Positions 1 to 7,400 of a stretch of DNA of 11,312 nucleotides are shown piece by piece. A program made the translations under genes and the position numbers. The notes under the pieces are model-generated. The model was not told the DNA's origin. It searched no databases and worked only from the letters and a program-made list of their open reading frames with translations. Within the stretch, counting starts at the first letter, position 1. Each line of letters begins with the position of its first letter. The DNA is from Rubrivirga sp. (lineage in GTDB: Bacteria > Bacteroidota > Rhodothermia > Rhodothermales > Rubricoccaceae): contig JAAXJP010000322.1 in NCBI GenBank assembly GCA_012269805.1, positions 1-11,312 of the forward strand, read 5' to 3'.

Positions 1-1055
1 GCGTCGGCCGCCTCGGCGCCCCCGCCGATGTTCTCGCCGCCGACGCGGTCCGGCGCCGTCGTCGTGGCCTCCCCGACCGTGGCGCCGTCGGCGACGACCT
101 CCTCGACCTTCTCCTGCGTCACGACCTCGGCGTCGAGCGTGACCGGCGCCGGGAGCACGTCGCCCGTCGGCGTCCACAGGACGAGCGTGAGCAGGAGCGT
201 GGACCCGCCGAGGAACGCGAAGTAGACCTTGAGCTCCTCGTTGTTGGTCGCCGACCAGTCCCGGTGGAGGAGCCGGTAGTGGAGCACGAAGTTCATCCCG
301 GCCAGCACCATGAACACGGTGATGACCCAGTCGACGTAGGCGCTCCCGTACTGGCCGACGCTCCCGTTCTCGGTCGAGAACCCGCCCGTCGCGAGCGTCG
401 CCATCGCGTGGTTGACGGCGTCGAACACCGACATCGCGGGGAGCAGGAGGACGACCTCGATCGCCGTGAGTGCCACGTAGATCGCCCAGAGCCGCTTGGC
501 CGTTTCCGAGACCCGCGGCGTCAGCTTGTCGGCGGACGGGCCGGGCACCTCGGCCTTGAACAGCTGCATCCCACCGACGCCGAGGAGCGGGAGCACCGCG
601 ATCGTGAGCACGATGATGCCCATCCCGCCGAGCCAGTGCGTGAGGCTCCGCCAGAACAGGAACGCGTTGGGGACGGCCTCGATCTGGGGCGTCGTCGCGC
701 CCCCGAGGATCGTGGCCCCGGTCGTCGTGAACCCGCTCATGACCTCGAAAAAGGCGTCGGCGTAGCTGTCGAGCACGCCGGTCACCGTCCACGGCAGCGC
801 CCCGACGAGGGAGAGGACGAACCACGCGAGGGCCACGATCGCGAACCCCTCGCGGACGCGGAGCTCCTCCTTGGGCCGGAACGCCCACCACAACCCGCCG
901 CCGACAGCCGCCGAGCCGAGCGCCGTGGCCCCGAACCCCCACCACTCCGGCTCGCCGTAGATCAGCCCCACGAGGGCCGGGACCACCAGGGCCGCCCCCA
1001 GCGCCCCGAGCAGGACGCCCATGATCCCGGCGATGGCCTTCCAGTCGATGATCAT
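1..1055 (-). CDS. trkH: TrkH-family potassium uptake channel subunit, 3' end cut by window edge
   Basis: Integral membrane pore subunit of the Trk/Ktr potassium uptake system, which works with the cytosolic regulator TrkA encoded just upstream. 351 codons are visible from ATG at 1055; the family is usually about 480-500 residues, so the C-terminal part lies outside the window. Seen: N-terminal membrane spans; the first selectivity-filter loop TTTGAT at residues 110-115; the family signature HWLGGMGI; the second filter loop TGGFST at 223-228; and the conserved MNFVLHY segment at 254-260, followed by NNEELKVY. After the next span (about 279-294) a hydrophilic stretch rich in Ala, Glu, Thr, Val and Gly runs from about 296 to the window edge, where the short loop before the third filter would be expected. 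The start is 69 nt after the trkA stop, supporting an operon. No Shine-Dalgarno is visible. The family call is firm; the length of the insert is unknown. Confidence 0.95.
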   Translation of the reverse strand, partial: MIIDWKAIAGIMGVLLGALGAALVVPALVGLIYGEPEWWGFGATALGSAAVGGGLWWAFRPKEELRVREGFAIVALAWFVLSLVGALPWTVTGVLDSYADAFFEVMSGFTTTGATILGGATTPQIEAVPNAFLFWRSLTHWLGGMGIIVLTIAVLPLLGVGGMQLFKAEVPGPSADKLTPRVSETAKRLWAIYVALTAIEVVLLLPAMSVFDAVNHAMATLATGGFSTENGSVGQYGSAYVDWVITVFMVLAGMNFVLHYRLLHRDWSATNNEELKVYFAFLGGSTLLLTLVLWTPTGDVLPAPVTLDAEVVTQEKVEEVVADGATVGEATTTAPDRVGGENIGGGAEAAD

Positions 1056-1120
1056 CGGTCGGCCGGCCTGACTGCGTCGACCTGGCCGTCCGGGCCCGAT
1101 GCGGGCGGAGTGGCAGCCAT
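1052..1120 (-). CDS. Possible 22-codon leader ORF overlapping the trkH start
   Basis: In the trkA-trkH gap an ATG at 1120 opens a 22-codon frame rich in Ala, Pro and Asp. Its TGA stop overlaps the trkH ATG as ATGA (1055-1052). That arrangement is typical of translational coupling. Against it: no Shine-Dalgarno is visible, the ATG lies in the 5' arm of an 8-bp hairpin, and short open frames are common in DNA of this G+C content. No homology is recognised. Low confidence that it is translated. Confidence 0.18.
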   Translation of the reverse strand: MAATPPASGPDGQVDAVRPADR

Positions 1121-1125
1121 CGGGC
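1094..1125 (-). repeat. Intercistronic stem-loop between trkA and trkH
   Basis: A perfect 8-bp inverted repeat, GCCCGATG / CATCGGGC, with a 16-nt loop. On the transcribed strand the first arm begins at the last base of the trkA TAG stop. There is no following T tract. It could stabilise or attenuate the trkA message, or modulate trkH expression. The pairing is seen directly; the function is inferred. Confidence 0.5.
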
Positions 1126-2492
1126 TAGGCGCTGAAGAGCGGCTCGACGTCCCCGGCGCGCTCGGGCGTCGCGAACACGACGGCGCGCTGACCGGGGCGG
1201 ACGTGGGTCGTGCCGGTCGCGATCTCGACTCGTTGACCGACGACGGCGCCGAGCAGGATCCCCTTGGGGAGCCGCTGCTCGGCGAGCGGGGCCCGCGTGA
1301 TCGGCGCGCCGTCGTCGGCGACGAGCTCCAGAATCTCCGCGTCGAGGCCGTGGACGGTCGCGACGGACCGGACGTGGGCGCCGCGGAGGAACCGGAGGAC
1401 CTCCCGCGAGACGGCCAGCTTCTGGCTCACGGCCGCGTCGAGGCCGATCGACTGGGAGATCGGGATGTAGGCGCTCTTCGAGAGGAGCGCGACGGTCTTC
1501 TTGACCTCCAGGTGCTTGGCCATCAGGCAGCTCACGAGGTTCGACTCCTCGTCCTCCGTCACGGCCACGACCGCGTCGGTCTCGGCGAGCCCCTCGCGGG
1601 CGAGGAGGTCGATGTCGGCCGGGTCGCCGTGGATGACGAGGACGCCCTCGAGGTGCTCGGCGAGGTACTCGGCCCGGGCGCGGTGTTTCTCGACCAGCTT
1701 GACCTCCATCCCACCGTTGCGGCGCGACCGCCCGGCGAGCCCCGCCGCGACGCGCGCGCCGACGCTCGTCCCGCCCAGGATCATGACGTGGCGGAGCCGG
1801 CCGGCCTCCTTGCCCAGCACGCGGGCCACCTCGGCCACGCGGCCGGTCTCGACGAGCACGAACACCTGGTCGCCGCCCTGGACCGTCGCGTCGCCCGAGG
1901 GGACGATCGTCCGGACGCCGCGCGAGATGCCCATGACGCGGAACGGGAGCGGGCTCGACTGGGCCAACTCGACGAGGGTCATCCCCACCACGTGCGCGTC
2001 CCGCTCGACCCGGATGCCGACGAGCTGGATGCGCTCCTCGCAGAAGTCGACGATGTCCGTCGCCGCGGCCCGCCGGAGCAGCGAGACGACCTCGTTGGCC
2101 GTCGACTGCTCGGGGTGGATGATGTGGTCGATCCCGAAGTCGGCCAGCGTGAGGACGGCGCCGGGGCCCGTGAACTCGTCGCTGCGGACCCGGGCGATCG
2201 TCGTCGTCTCCTGCGCGGACTTGCCGACGCGCTCGGCCAGCATCGAGGCGATCACGTTGACCTCGTCGACGTCGGTGACGGCCACGACCAGGTCGGCGTC
2301 CTCGATCCGGGCCTGGCGGAGCGTCGCGGCGCTGGTCCCGGAGCCGAGGACGGCGAGGACGTCGAGCGTGTCGCGGACGTGCTCGACCTTGGCGGCGTCC
2401 GAGTCCACGACGATGACGTCGTGGCGTTGGAGGGAGAGGAGCCGGGCGACGTCGTACCCGACGTCCCCGGCCCCGACGACGATGGCTCGCAT
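1125..2492 (-). CDS. trkA: Trk system potassium transport regulatory protein TrkA
   Basis: Peripheral cytosolic subunit that binds nucleotide (NAD(H) or ATP/ADP in studied relatives) and gates TrkH. The 455-residue protein has the family's double RCK layout: RCK_N 1 with GAGDVG at 7-12 and the ribose-binding acid D30 after strand 2; RCK_C 1 at about 145-225; RCK_N 2 with the degenerate loop GGTSVG at 240-245 and the acid in LVEKH (E268); RCK_C 2 at about 372-452. Length matches typical TrkA (about 450-460). The open frame extends 26 codons further upstream, but ATG at 2492 is chosen because the first Rossmann strand (MRAIVVGAG) begins there, as in the family. The stop is TAG, followed directly by a hairpin and then trkH 69 nt on. 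No frameshift or missing motif is seen. Confidence 0.96.
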   Translation of the reverse strand: MRAIVVGAGDVGYDVARLLSLQRHDVIVVDSDAAKVEHVRDTLDVLAVLGSGTSAATLRQARIEDADLVVAVTDVDEVNVIASMLAERVGKSAQETTTIARVRSDEFTGPGAVLTLADFGIDHIIHPEQSTANEVVSLLRRAAATDIVDFCEERIQLVGIRVERDAHVVGMTLVELAQSSPLPFRVMGISRGVRTIVPSGDATVQGGDQVFVLVETGRVAEVARVLGKEAGRLRHVMILGGTSVGARVAAGLAGRSRRNGGMEVKLVEKHRARAEYLAEHLEGVLVIHGDPADIDLLAREGLAETDAVVAVTEDEESNLVSCLMAKHLEVKKTVALLSKSAYIPISQSIGLDAAVSQKLAVSREVLRFLRGAHVRSVATVHGLDAEILELVADDGAPITRAPLAEQRLPKGILLGAVVGQRVEIATGTTHVRPGQRAVVFATPERAGDVEPLFSA

Positions 2493-2521
2493 GAACCGCT
2501 CAGGGGCGCGGTAGGGGGCGG

Positions 2522-2529
2522 CCAAGGTA
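2522..2529 (-). promoter_or_regulatory. Possible -7 promoter element for trkA
   Basis: TACCTTGG, read on the minus strand, resembles the Bacteroidota -7 element TAnnTTTG (five of six fixed bases) and lies 29 nt before the trkA ATG. No convincing TTTG is found at the expected distance upstream, so this is weak. It resembles the better-supported element in front of the DUF4783 gene (TAACCTTG). Confidence 0.28.
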
Positions 2530-2592
2530 GCCCGATCCGTGCTCGGCACACGCCCGGCGGCGGTTCTCAACCAGCCTCCACACGCCGGGTCC

Positions 2593-2616
2593 GCCCGCCT
2601 CGGCGCCGAGGCCGAC
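2593..2616 (-). terminator. Hairpin immediately after the peptidase stop codon
   Basis: On the minus strand the gene's TAG is followed after 4 nt by the 16-nt palindrome GCCTCGGCGCCGAGGC (2597-2612). It can fold as a 6-bp stem with a GCGC loop, extended below by a single G-G mismatch and three more pairs (one wobble). No T tract follows, so it would be a Rho-type or 3'-end stabilising hairpin rather than a classical intrinsic terminator. A nearly identical element follows the kinase gene. Confidence 0.5.
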
Positions 2617-4407
2617 CTACTCGGCTCCGGCGCACGTCGCGCCCGGCATGCACACGAACCGCGCGCCGTCCTCGACCTCCACCCCGCCGGCGAACGTGAC
2701 GGTGGCGCCCGGCTCCACGCGGAGCGTCGCGCCGCCCGTGACGCGGACCGGCCCGTCGAACACGAGGCCGTCCGACTCGGCGCCCATCCACGAGTCGGCG
2801 GTGATCACGACGGACTCCCATTGGCGGACGTCGGCGACGAAGTCGAGCGCCATCGCCCCCTCGTCGCCGGCGAAGCGGACGTTCGTGACGGCGAACCAGT
2901 TGGGCTCGACCCCCTCGGGATAGACCGTGGTGCCGCTGACGTTGGGCCGCGTCCACGGCGTCATCTGCGTCGCGGAGGCCTCCGGCCGGAGCATGTCGCG
3001 CGCCCACCACGCGTAGGGGTCCACGCAGCCGTCGGAGGTCCCATCGCAACGCGACCGAGGCCGGCGGAACCGGTTCGAGGGCGGGGCGATGTCGTAGAGC
3101 GCACCGCCGGGTCCGGCCGGATCCCCGTACGAGAGCGTCGTCAGCAGGCCGGTCGAGGCGAGGTCGCGGCTGACGAGCCCGTAGAACGGGTCCTCGAGAT
3201 CCCAGGCCGGGAAGCGGTCGAAATGGTTGGTCCGCTGCCGGTTCTCGAGGCTGAGCGTGTCGGCGCCCGAGCCGTCGCGGAGCGGGATGAGGGCGACGTC
3301 GCCGGAGCCGTACAGCGGGCGGAGCCGGACGCCGGCCGTGTCCCGGCTCGGGTCGATAACGACGCGCCGTGCCCAGCCCATCCGCCGGAGCTCGTGGCCA
3401 GAGAGCGTGAGGGCCGCCGTGTCGTAGATCGACGACTCGTACGGTCGGCCATTCCGCGCGCCGCCGCCGCACATCCGGTTGTAAGCGCAGGCGTAGGCGC
3501 CCGTCCCCTCGGGCACCCAGTACGGCACGTCGTTGCTCACGGCCGACCGGACGGCCGCGCCCTCCGGCGTGATCATCCGCGTGTGGCCCATGCTGAAGAG
3601 GACGTGGCCGTACTCGTGGATGAGCGTCGCCGCCGAGTACTCGCCGCCGACCCAGTTAATGGCGCCGGAGCCGTTCATGTCGACCGTCACCGTTCGGTCG
3701 TCGCGCCCGACCGTGAGCGTCGCCGCTGGCCGGCCGAACGTCCGAGCCGCCGGGCTGTTGACGCCCGAGAGCCCCGCGACGCCGCCGGTCACGCGCACGT
3801 CCGGGTCGCGGCGGACGACCAGCATGAGGTGGTCGAGCTCGCCGTCGCGGTTGGCGTCGAACCGCGTCGGGTCGAACCGCGGGTCGGCCCCCAGCGCCTC
3901 GAACACCTCGGCGACGAGGTAGCCGTACCCGGACTCGCGCCCGGACTGGTACCCGCTCGACGGCTGCGACGGCGTGAACACGAGCGGCCGACCGGACCGA
4001 TTCCGAGGCCAGACCTCGCCCGTGAGGATGTGCGGCCCCGTGGGCCCGTCCTTCGATTGCCAGAAGAAGTAGGCCGAGAGGGTCGGGTCGTCGAGCCCCA
4101 TCGCCCCGGTGACCTCGTCGGGCGACTCCTTCACCAGCGTCTCGCCCCACTCCGGGATCGGCTCCGCGCCCGGCGCCCCGCGGATCGGCCACTCGGGCGC
4201 CGCGTCGGTGTCGTTGGCGAACCGGACGAACACGACGAGGGCGTGGACCGAGTCCTCAAACGCGATCGAGCCCGGGGCCGGGTCGGTCACCGCCCGCGTG
4301 CCGGTCGCCGGCAGCCCTCCCCCCTGCCCGTCGTCCGGCGTCAGGCACAGGTGCTGCGCGCCGGCGGCCGGCGCCAGCAGGAGGGCGAGCAAGGGGAGGC
4401 AGCGCAT
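2617..4407 (-). CDS. Secreted M6-like zinc metallopeptidase (immune inhibitor A relative)
   Basis: Predicted exported protease. The 596-residue product starts with a signal peptide (MRCLPLLALLLAPAAGA, probable cut after residue 17). M6-like features in order: an EF-hand-like calcium segment FDANRDGELDH (183-193; D184, N186, D188, D192); the zinc motif HEYGH (264-268, catalytic E265); a Met-turn-like YNRMCGG (309-315); SGHELRRMGW (336-345), comparable to the family's 'LGW' segment; and SLENRQ (386-391), comparable to 'EnRq'. The tail (about 530-596) looks like short beta strands of the VTGGATLRVEPGATVTF type, a common appended domain in Bacteroidota-like secreted proteins. No type IX sorting domain is recognised. 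Odd: the candidate third ligand H275 gives HExxHx6H, one residue longer than the metzincin spacing and without the M6 Asp; three closely spaced Cys pairs (307/313, 454/461, 586/592) suggest disulfides. The family assignment is fairly sure; activity and substrate are unknown. Confidence 0.8.
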   Translation of the reverse strand: MRCLPLLALLLAPAAGAQHLCLTPDDGQGGGLPATGTRAVTDPAPGSIAFEDSVHALVVFVRFANDTDAAPEWPIRGAPGAEPIPEWGETLVKESPDEVTGAMGLDDPTLSAYFFWQSKDGPTGPHILTGEVWPRNRSGRPLVFTPSQPSSGYQSGRESGYGYLVAEVFEALGADPRFDPTRFDANRDGELDHLMLVVRRDPDVRVTGGVAGLSGVNSPAARTFGRPAATLTVGRDDRTVTVDMNGSGAINWVGGEYSAATLIHEYGHVLFSMGHTRMITPEGAAVRSAVSNDVPYWVPEGTGAYACAYNRMCGGGARNGRPYESSIYDTAALTLSGHELRRMGWARRVVIDPSRDTAGVRLRPLYGSGDVALIPLRDGSGADTLSLENRQRTNHFDRFPAWDLEDPFYGLVSRDLASTGLLTTLSYGDPAGPGGALYDIAPPSNRFRRPRSRCDGTSDGCVDPYAWWARDMLRPEASATQMTPWTRPNVSGTTVYPEGVEPNWFAVTNVRFAGDEGAMALDFVADVRQWESVVITADSWMGAESDGLVFDGPVRVTGGATLRVEPGATVTFAGGVEVEDGARFVCMPGATCAGAE

Positions 4408-4461
4408 CGGCGTGAGACGGTCGGGCCCGCCAACGTCGCACCAAACCGAGCGCGTGTCTCC

Positions 4462-4485
4462 GCCGGCCTCGGCGTCGAGGCGGGC
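4462..4485 (-). terminator. Hairpin immediately after the kinase stop codon
   Basis: Four nt past the TAG stop, the minus strand carries GCCTCGACGCCGAGGC (4466-4481): a 6-bp stem with an ACGC loop, extended below by one C-C mismatch and three more G-C pairs. No T tract follows. It matches the element after the peptidase gene (2593-2616) at 26 of 30 positions counted from the stop codon. Confidence 0.5.
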
Positions 4486-7400
4486 CTAGGTGGCGGCGCC
4501 GTTCTCACTCGGCGCCAGCGGGAGGCGGACGGTGAACGTCGTCCCCTCCTCCCCGGTCTCGAACGTGATCGCCCCGCCGGCGGCCTCGACGGCGCGCTTC
4601 GAGATCGCCAGCCCGAGCCCCATCCCGCTCGTCTTGGTCGAGAAGCTGGGCTGGAAGACGCGCTCCTGGATGTCCTCGGGGATGCCCGCTCCGTCGTCGG
4701 CCACGCGGGCCTCGGCGCGGCCGTCGTGGAGGTGGGTCGAGAGCGTCACGCGGCCCGGCTCGGTCCGCTCGGGGATGGCCTGGAGCGCGTTCGTGAGGAG
4801 GTTGACGAGGACGCGCCGGAGCTCTTCGCGGTCGGCGACGACCGGGAGCGGCGTGTCGGTGAGGGCGACCTCGAACGTGGCCCGGCCGCTCTCGGCGAGC
4901 GGCCCTTCGAAGAGCGCCGCCGCCTCGCGCGCCACCTCGCCGAGGTCGAACGACTCGGGGTTCCGCATCGGCATCCGGGCAAAGCGCGAGAAGTCGGACG
5001 CGATCCGGTCGAGCGTCTCGATCTGGTCGATGAGCATCCCGGTCGTCCGCTCGAACTGGCCGGCGAACCGGACGTCCTCCGGCGGCGCCTCGTCGCCGGG
5101 CCGGTGGAACGTCCGCTGGAGGTGCTGGACCGACAGCTTCATCGGCATCAGCGGGTTCTTGATCTCGTGGGCCACCTGGCGGGCCATCGTGCTCCAGGCC
5201 AGCTCGCGCTCCTGCTCGGCCAGCTGGCGGCGGCTCTCCGCGAGGGCGGCCTGCATCGCGTTGAACGTCTCGACCAGCTCGCCCACCTCGTCGCGCGTGT
5301 CGACCGGGATCGGCTCCTCGGCCTCGCCCGCCCCGACCGCCCTCAGCCCCTCGCGGAGCCGTCCGAACGGCCGCGTCAGCTGGCCGGCCAGCAGCACCGC
5401 GATGCCGAGGATCGCCGCCATGAGCGCCAGCAGCCCGCCGAACAAGTAGGCCACGTAGCGCGACCGGCCCGCCTCGATGCCCGCCTGCTCCGAGAGCGTC
5501 GGGATGGCGAGCGCCTCGGCCGGGCGGCCCGTCGAGTCGGGCAGGGCGAGGTAGCCGGTCGTGTACGTGAACGTCCCGATCCGGTCGTCGGAAAAGGCGT
5601 AGGGCTGGTCGTCGAGGTAGAGCGCGCGGTAAGCGAGGCCCGGGAGGCGCGGCTCGATCAGGCGCTGGCGGACAAGCTGCCGGCGGCTCGAGGCCTCGAG
5701 CGTCGCCCCCCGGTACAGGTGGACGTCGACGCCGAGGGCGGCCGAGACGGCGTCGAGGCGGGTGCCGTCGGGCACGTCGGGCTCGGCGGCGAACACGGCC
5801 GCGGCCCGGCTGAGCCGCTGGCGGAGCCCGTCGCGGACGGCCTCCCGGTTCTGCTCCACGATCACGCGCTGCCCCACGACGCCCGTCAGCGCAACGCTCG
5901 CGAGGCCGACGACGAGGAACCGGTTGAGCACCTTGTCGCGGAACCGCGTCCGCGCGACGGGCAGGAGCCCGGCCCGCCGCCGGACCCACAGCCCGACGAC
6001 GAACACGATCGCGCCGAGCGCGAGCCCCGACAGGCTCAGCCGGAGGAGCACGAAGAGCGCGTCGAGCCGGTCGGGCGCCGGGGCGCGGACGGCGACGACG
6101 TCCTGGGCGTCGTCGCCCTGGCGCTCGTAATAGGCGAGCGTGGGCCGGCCGTCGAGGACCTCGAAGCGGCGGTAGGCGCGGGCGCGGTCGGAGAGCGCGG
6201 CGTAGACGGTCGAGTCGATCCGGAGCGGCGCCGGGCCGCGCTGGCGCACGAGCACGCCGTCGTCGTACTCGGCGTAGCCGAGGGCCTCGTCGTCAAGGCC
6301 GAACAGGCCCGTCGGGGCGAGGACGCGGGGGAACGGGGTCTCGGTCGGGAACCGGGCCGTCCGCGGCGTCACCCGGAGGTACAGCCACGCCGCCGTCTCG
6401 TCGCCGTCGCGAATCGGGCCGATGGCGGCCGTCCGCCGGAGGCCGCGCCGGTCGGGGACGGGCACGCGAAGCCGCAGGAAGCGCGGCTCCTGCTCGCGGT
6501 CGCCGAAGGCCTGGAGGATGGCGGCGTAGCCGAGCGCGTCGTTGCCCCCGGCCGCCCCGCGCTCGACGTAGCTGCCCAGCGTGTCGCCGGACGGCGCGAC
6601 GATCCGGAGCTCCGTCGCGACGTCGGCGAGGGAGCCGAGGAGGGAGCTCGACACGAGCCCCGAGGCGATCGCGTCGACGGCGCGGCGCGACGAGTCGGCG
6701 GCGGCGCGCGTGGTCCCACGGGCCGAGTCGGCGAGGGCGACGGCGTCGAGGAGGACCGGCCCGAGGGCGTCGTCGGCCTGGGCCTCGTCGAACACCTGGT
6801 CGATGGCGGCCGTGACGCGGTCGTCGCGGTTGTCGGAAAAGGCGAACGCGGCGTCGGCGAGGAGGAGGCCCGTCCGCTCCCGCAGGGGCTCCAGCATGAT
6901 CCCGTACAGGAGTGGCGCGAGCACGAGGACGGCCGCGAGCACGCCGCGGAACGAGAGCGCCCCGGCCCACCGCGCGCCCCGGCCGCCGAGGTACGAGCCG
7001 AGGGCGGCGCCGAGCCCGGCGAGCCCGAGCGCCGGCCCGAGCGGGAGCCAGCCGGCGAGCCCCGCTCCGCCCCCGGCCGCGAGGGCCACGGCCCCGGCCG
7101 TCCACCGCCGCTGCCCGCCCCCGAGTTCGGCCACCCGCACGACCGCCGCGATCAGCAGAATGACCGCGCCCAGCACGCCGACGAGACCGGCGAGAACCGC
7201 CCCCATCGGGCCCGTCAAGAGCGGGCCCGTCTGGTCGGCGTAGGGGATCGTCGCGTCCAGGACCGCGTGCTCGACCCACCGCGCCCCGACGGCGAGCACG
7301 GCCGGCGTGACGAGGGCAACGGCGACGAGCCCGAGGACCGCCCCCCACCCCGGCCACGGTCGGGACCGCGAGTCCGTGAATCGGATGGCGAGCGCCAGCA

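Noticed and set aside
264..275. Idea that the window holds a defence system or mobile island
   Set aside because: No nuclease, toxin, transposase, integrase or reverse transcriptase domain is seen, and base composition is uniform across genes. The Smr nuclease domain belongs to MutS2.
2493..2570. N-terminal extension of TrkA to an upstream ATG at 2570
   Set aside because: The 26 extra residues have no family counterpart, and a possible -7 element at 2522-2529 lies inside the extension; the Rossmann strand begins at the chosen ATG.
264..2699. An 811-codon open frame on the plus strand
   Set aside because: It is antisense to trkH and trkA, with the same biased composition and no recognisable fold. 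It is a by-product of few stop codons at high G+C.
4408..4460. TTTG near 4441-4444 as a -33 promoter element for the peptidase
   Set aside because: No TAnnTTTG-like element lies at the required distance downstream before the ATG.
4505..5989. A 494-codon minus-strand frame inside the kinase gene
   Set aside because: Out-of-frame shadow of the HAMP/HisKA/HATPase coding region; the composition is extreme and has no motif.
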